Origin: an uncultured Porphyromonas sp.
GTDB lineage: Bacteria; Bacteroidota; Bacteroidia; Bacteroidales; Porphyromonadaceae
Length of the DNA: 6,015 bases
Reading direction: 5' to 3'
Assembly (NCBI GenBank): GCA_947253195.1
Contig: CAMXXM010000090.1
Span: 1-6,015 of the forward strand
Position 1 is the first letter of the stretch, and each line of letters begins with the position of its first letter. The notes beneath the pieces were generated by a model. It had not been told where the DNA came from and searched no databases. It worked only from the letters and a program-made list of their open reading frames with translations. A program made the position numbers and the translations under genes. Below are positions 5,864 to 6,015 of this stretch, in pieces.

Positions 5864-6015
5864 TCATACCTGATACGTTTGAGATCGTGTAGGCACGTCC
5901 TCAGGGGCTTCCATATCCACCGGTAGATAGCCTGTCTCACGGAGGATCCTTATCAGGCGAAGGAAGGTATTGTGGGGGACATTGTAGGCAAGCTTCTGGA
6001 GGGAATGCCGCTGAA
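5864..6015 (-). CDS. C-terminal fragment of an unrecognised protein, start beyond right edge
   Basis: Read leftward from position 6013, the minus strand is open for 49 codons to a TGA at 5866-5864. The visible part includes HSLQKLAYNVPHNTFLRLIR, then ILRETGYLPVDMEAPEDVP and a short polar tail. No start codon is needed inside the window, so it is a 5'-truncated view. About 15 of its first 20 codons end in G or C, as in uvrA and folC, and the Leu/Ile/Arg spacing looks like an amphipathic helix. The other five frames across 5893-6015 are broken by stops or look less protein-like. I do not recognise the family. It is convergent with the glycosyltransferase gene. The last ten residues lose the codon bias, so the true C-terminus could be altered by a frameshift. 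Confidence 0.45.
   Translation of the reverse strand, partial: QRHSLQKLAYNVPHNTFLRLIRILRETGYLPVDMEAPEDVPTRSQTYQV

Noticed and set aside
5515..5892. A 125-codon plus-strand ORF overlapping the 5409 ORF and the right-edge gene
   Set aside because: It has no recognisable motif, no codon bias and no good start context, and it overlaps the more credible minus-strand gene end.
5743..5940. A 65-codon minus-strand ORF
   Set aside because: It overlaps the better minus-strand frame at 5864-6015, shows no codon bias and has a Cys/Ser-rich tail without a motif. It is kept only as a possible frameshift partner.

Overview
The window most likely comes from a G+C-rich member of the Bacteroidota, plausibly Porphyromonas or a close relative. 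The clues are a UvrA of the second type usual in Bacteroidales, a FolC with the Bacteroidales-style DAGHN motif, no Shine-Dalgarno sequence ahead of folC or the glycosyltransferase gene, and a TAnnTTTG promoter box ahead of the third gene. The phylum call is fairly secure. The genus is a guess from remembered protein sequences and could not be tested here.

Layout. Positions 1-2883 (+) hold nearly all of a UvrA-type excinuclease ATPase whose reading frame runs off the left edge. Eight bases later, 2892-4205 (+) encodes the bifunctional folate enzyme FolC, so the two probably share a transcript. A 292-bp spacer (4206-4497) follows. It holds a bulged stem-loop just after folC and, further on, an inverted repeat whose arms flank a candidate Bacteroidota promoter pointing right. 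A family 2 glycosyltransferase gene follows at 4498-5343 (+), with a terminator-like hairpin 14 bp after its stop. Positions 5380-5863 hold no gene I can call with confidence: one doubtful 85-codon ORF, short ATGAGG repeats and a perfect short palindrome. At the right edge, the C-terminal end of an unrecognised minus-strand gene (5864-6015) runs leftward, convergent with the glycosyltransferase gene.

The left two-thirds look like stable core genome (DNA repair and folate metabolism) with very biased, G/C-ending codons. Base composition and codon use change sharply after folC. The glycosyltransferase gene freely uses TTA, CTA and TCA codons that uvrA and folC almost avoid, so the right third looks like accessory, possibly acquired, surface-glycan DNA. 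The most interesting hypothesis is that the inverted repeat at 4382-4460 makes the glycosyltransferase promoter invertible or otherwise switchable, as is known for Bacteroides surface polysaccharide loci. The arms are short, so this remains speculative.
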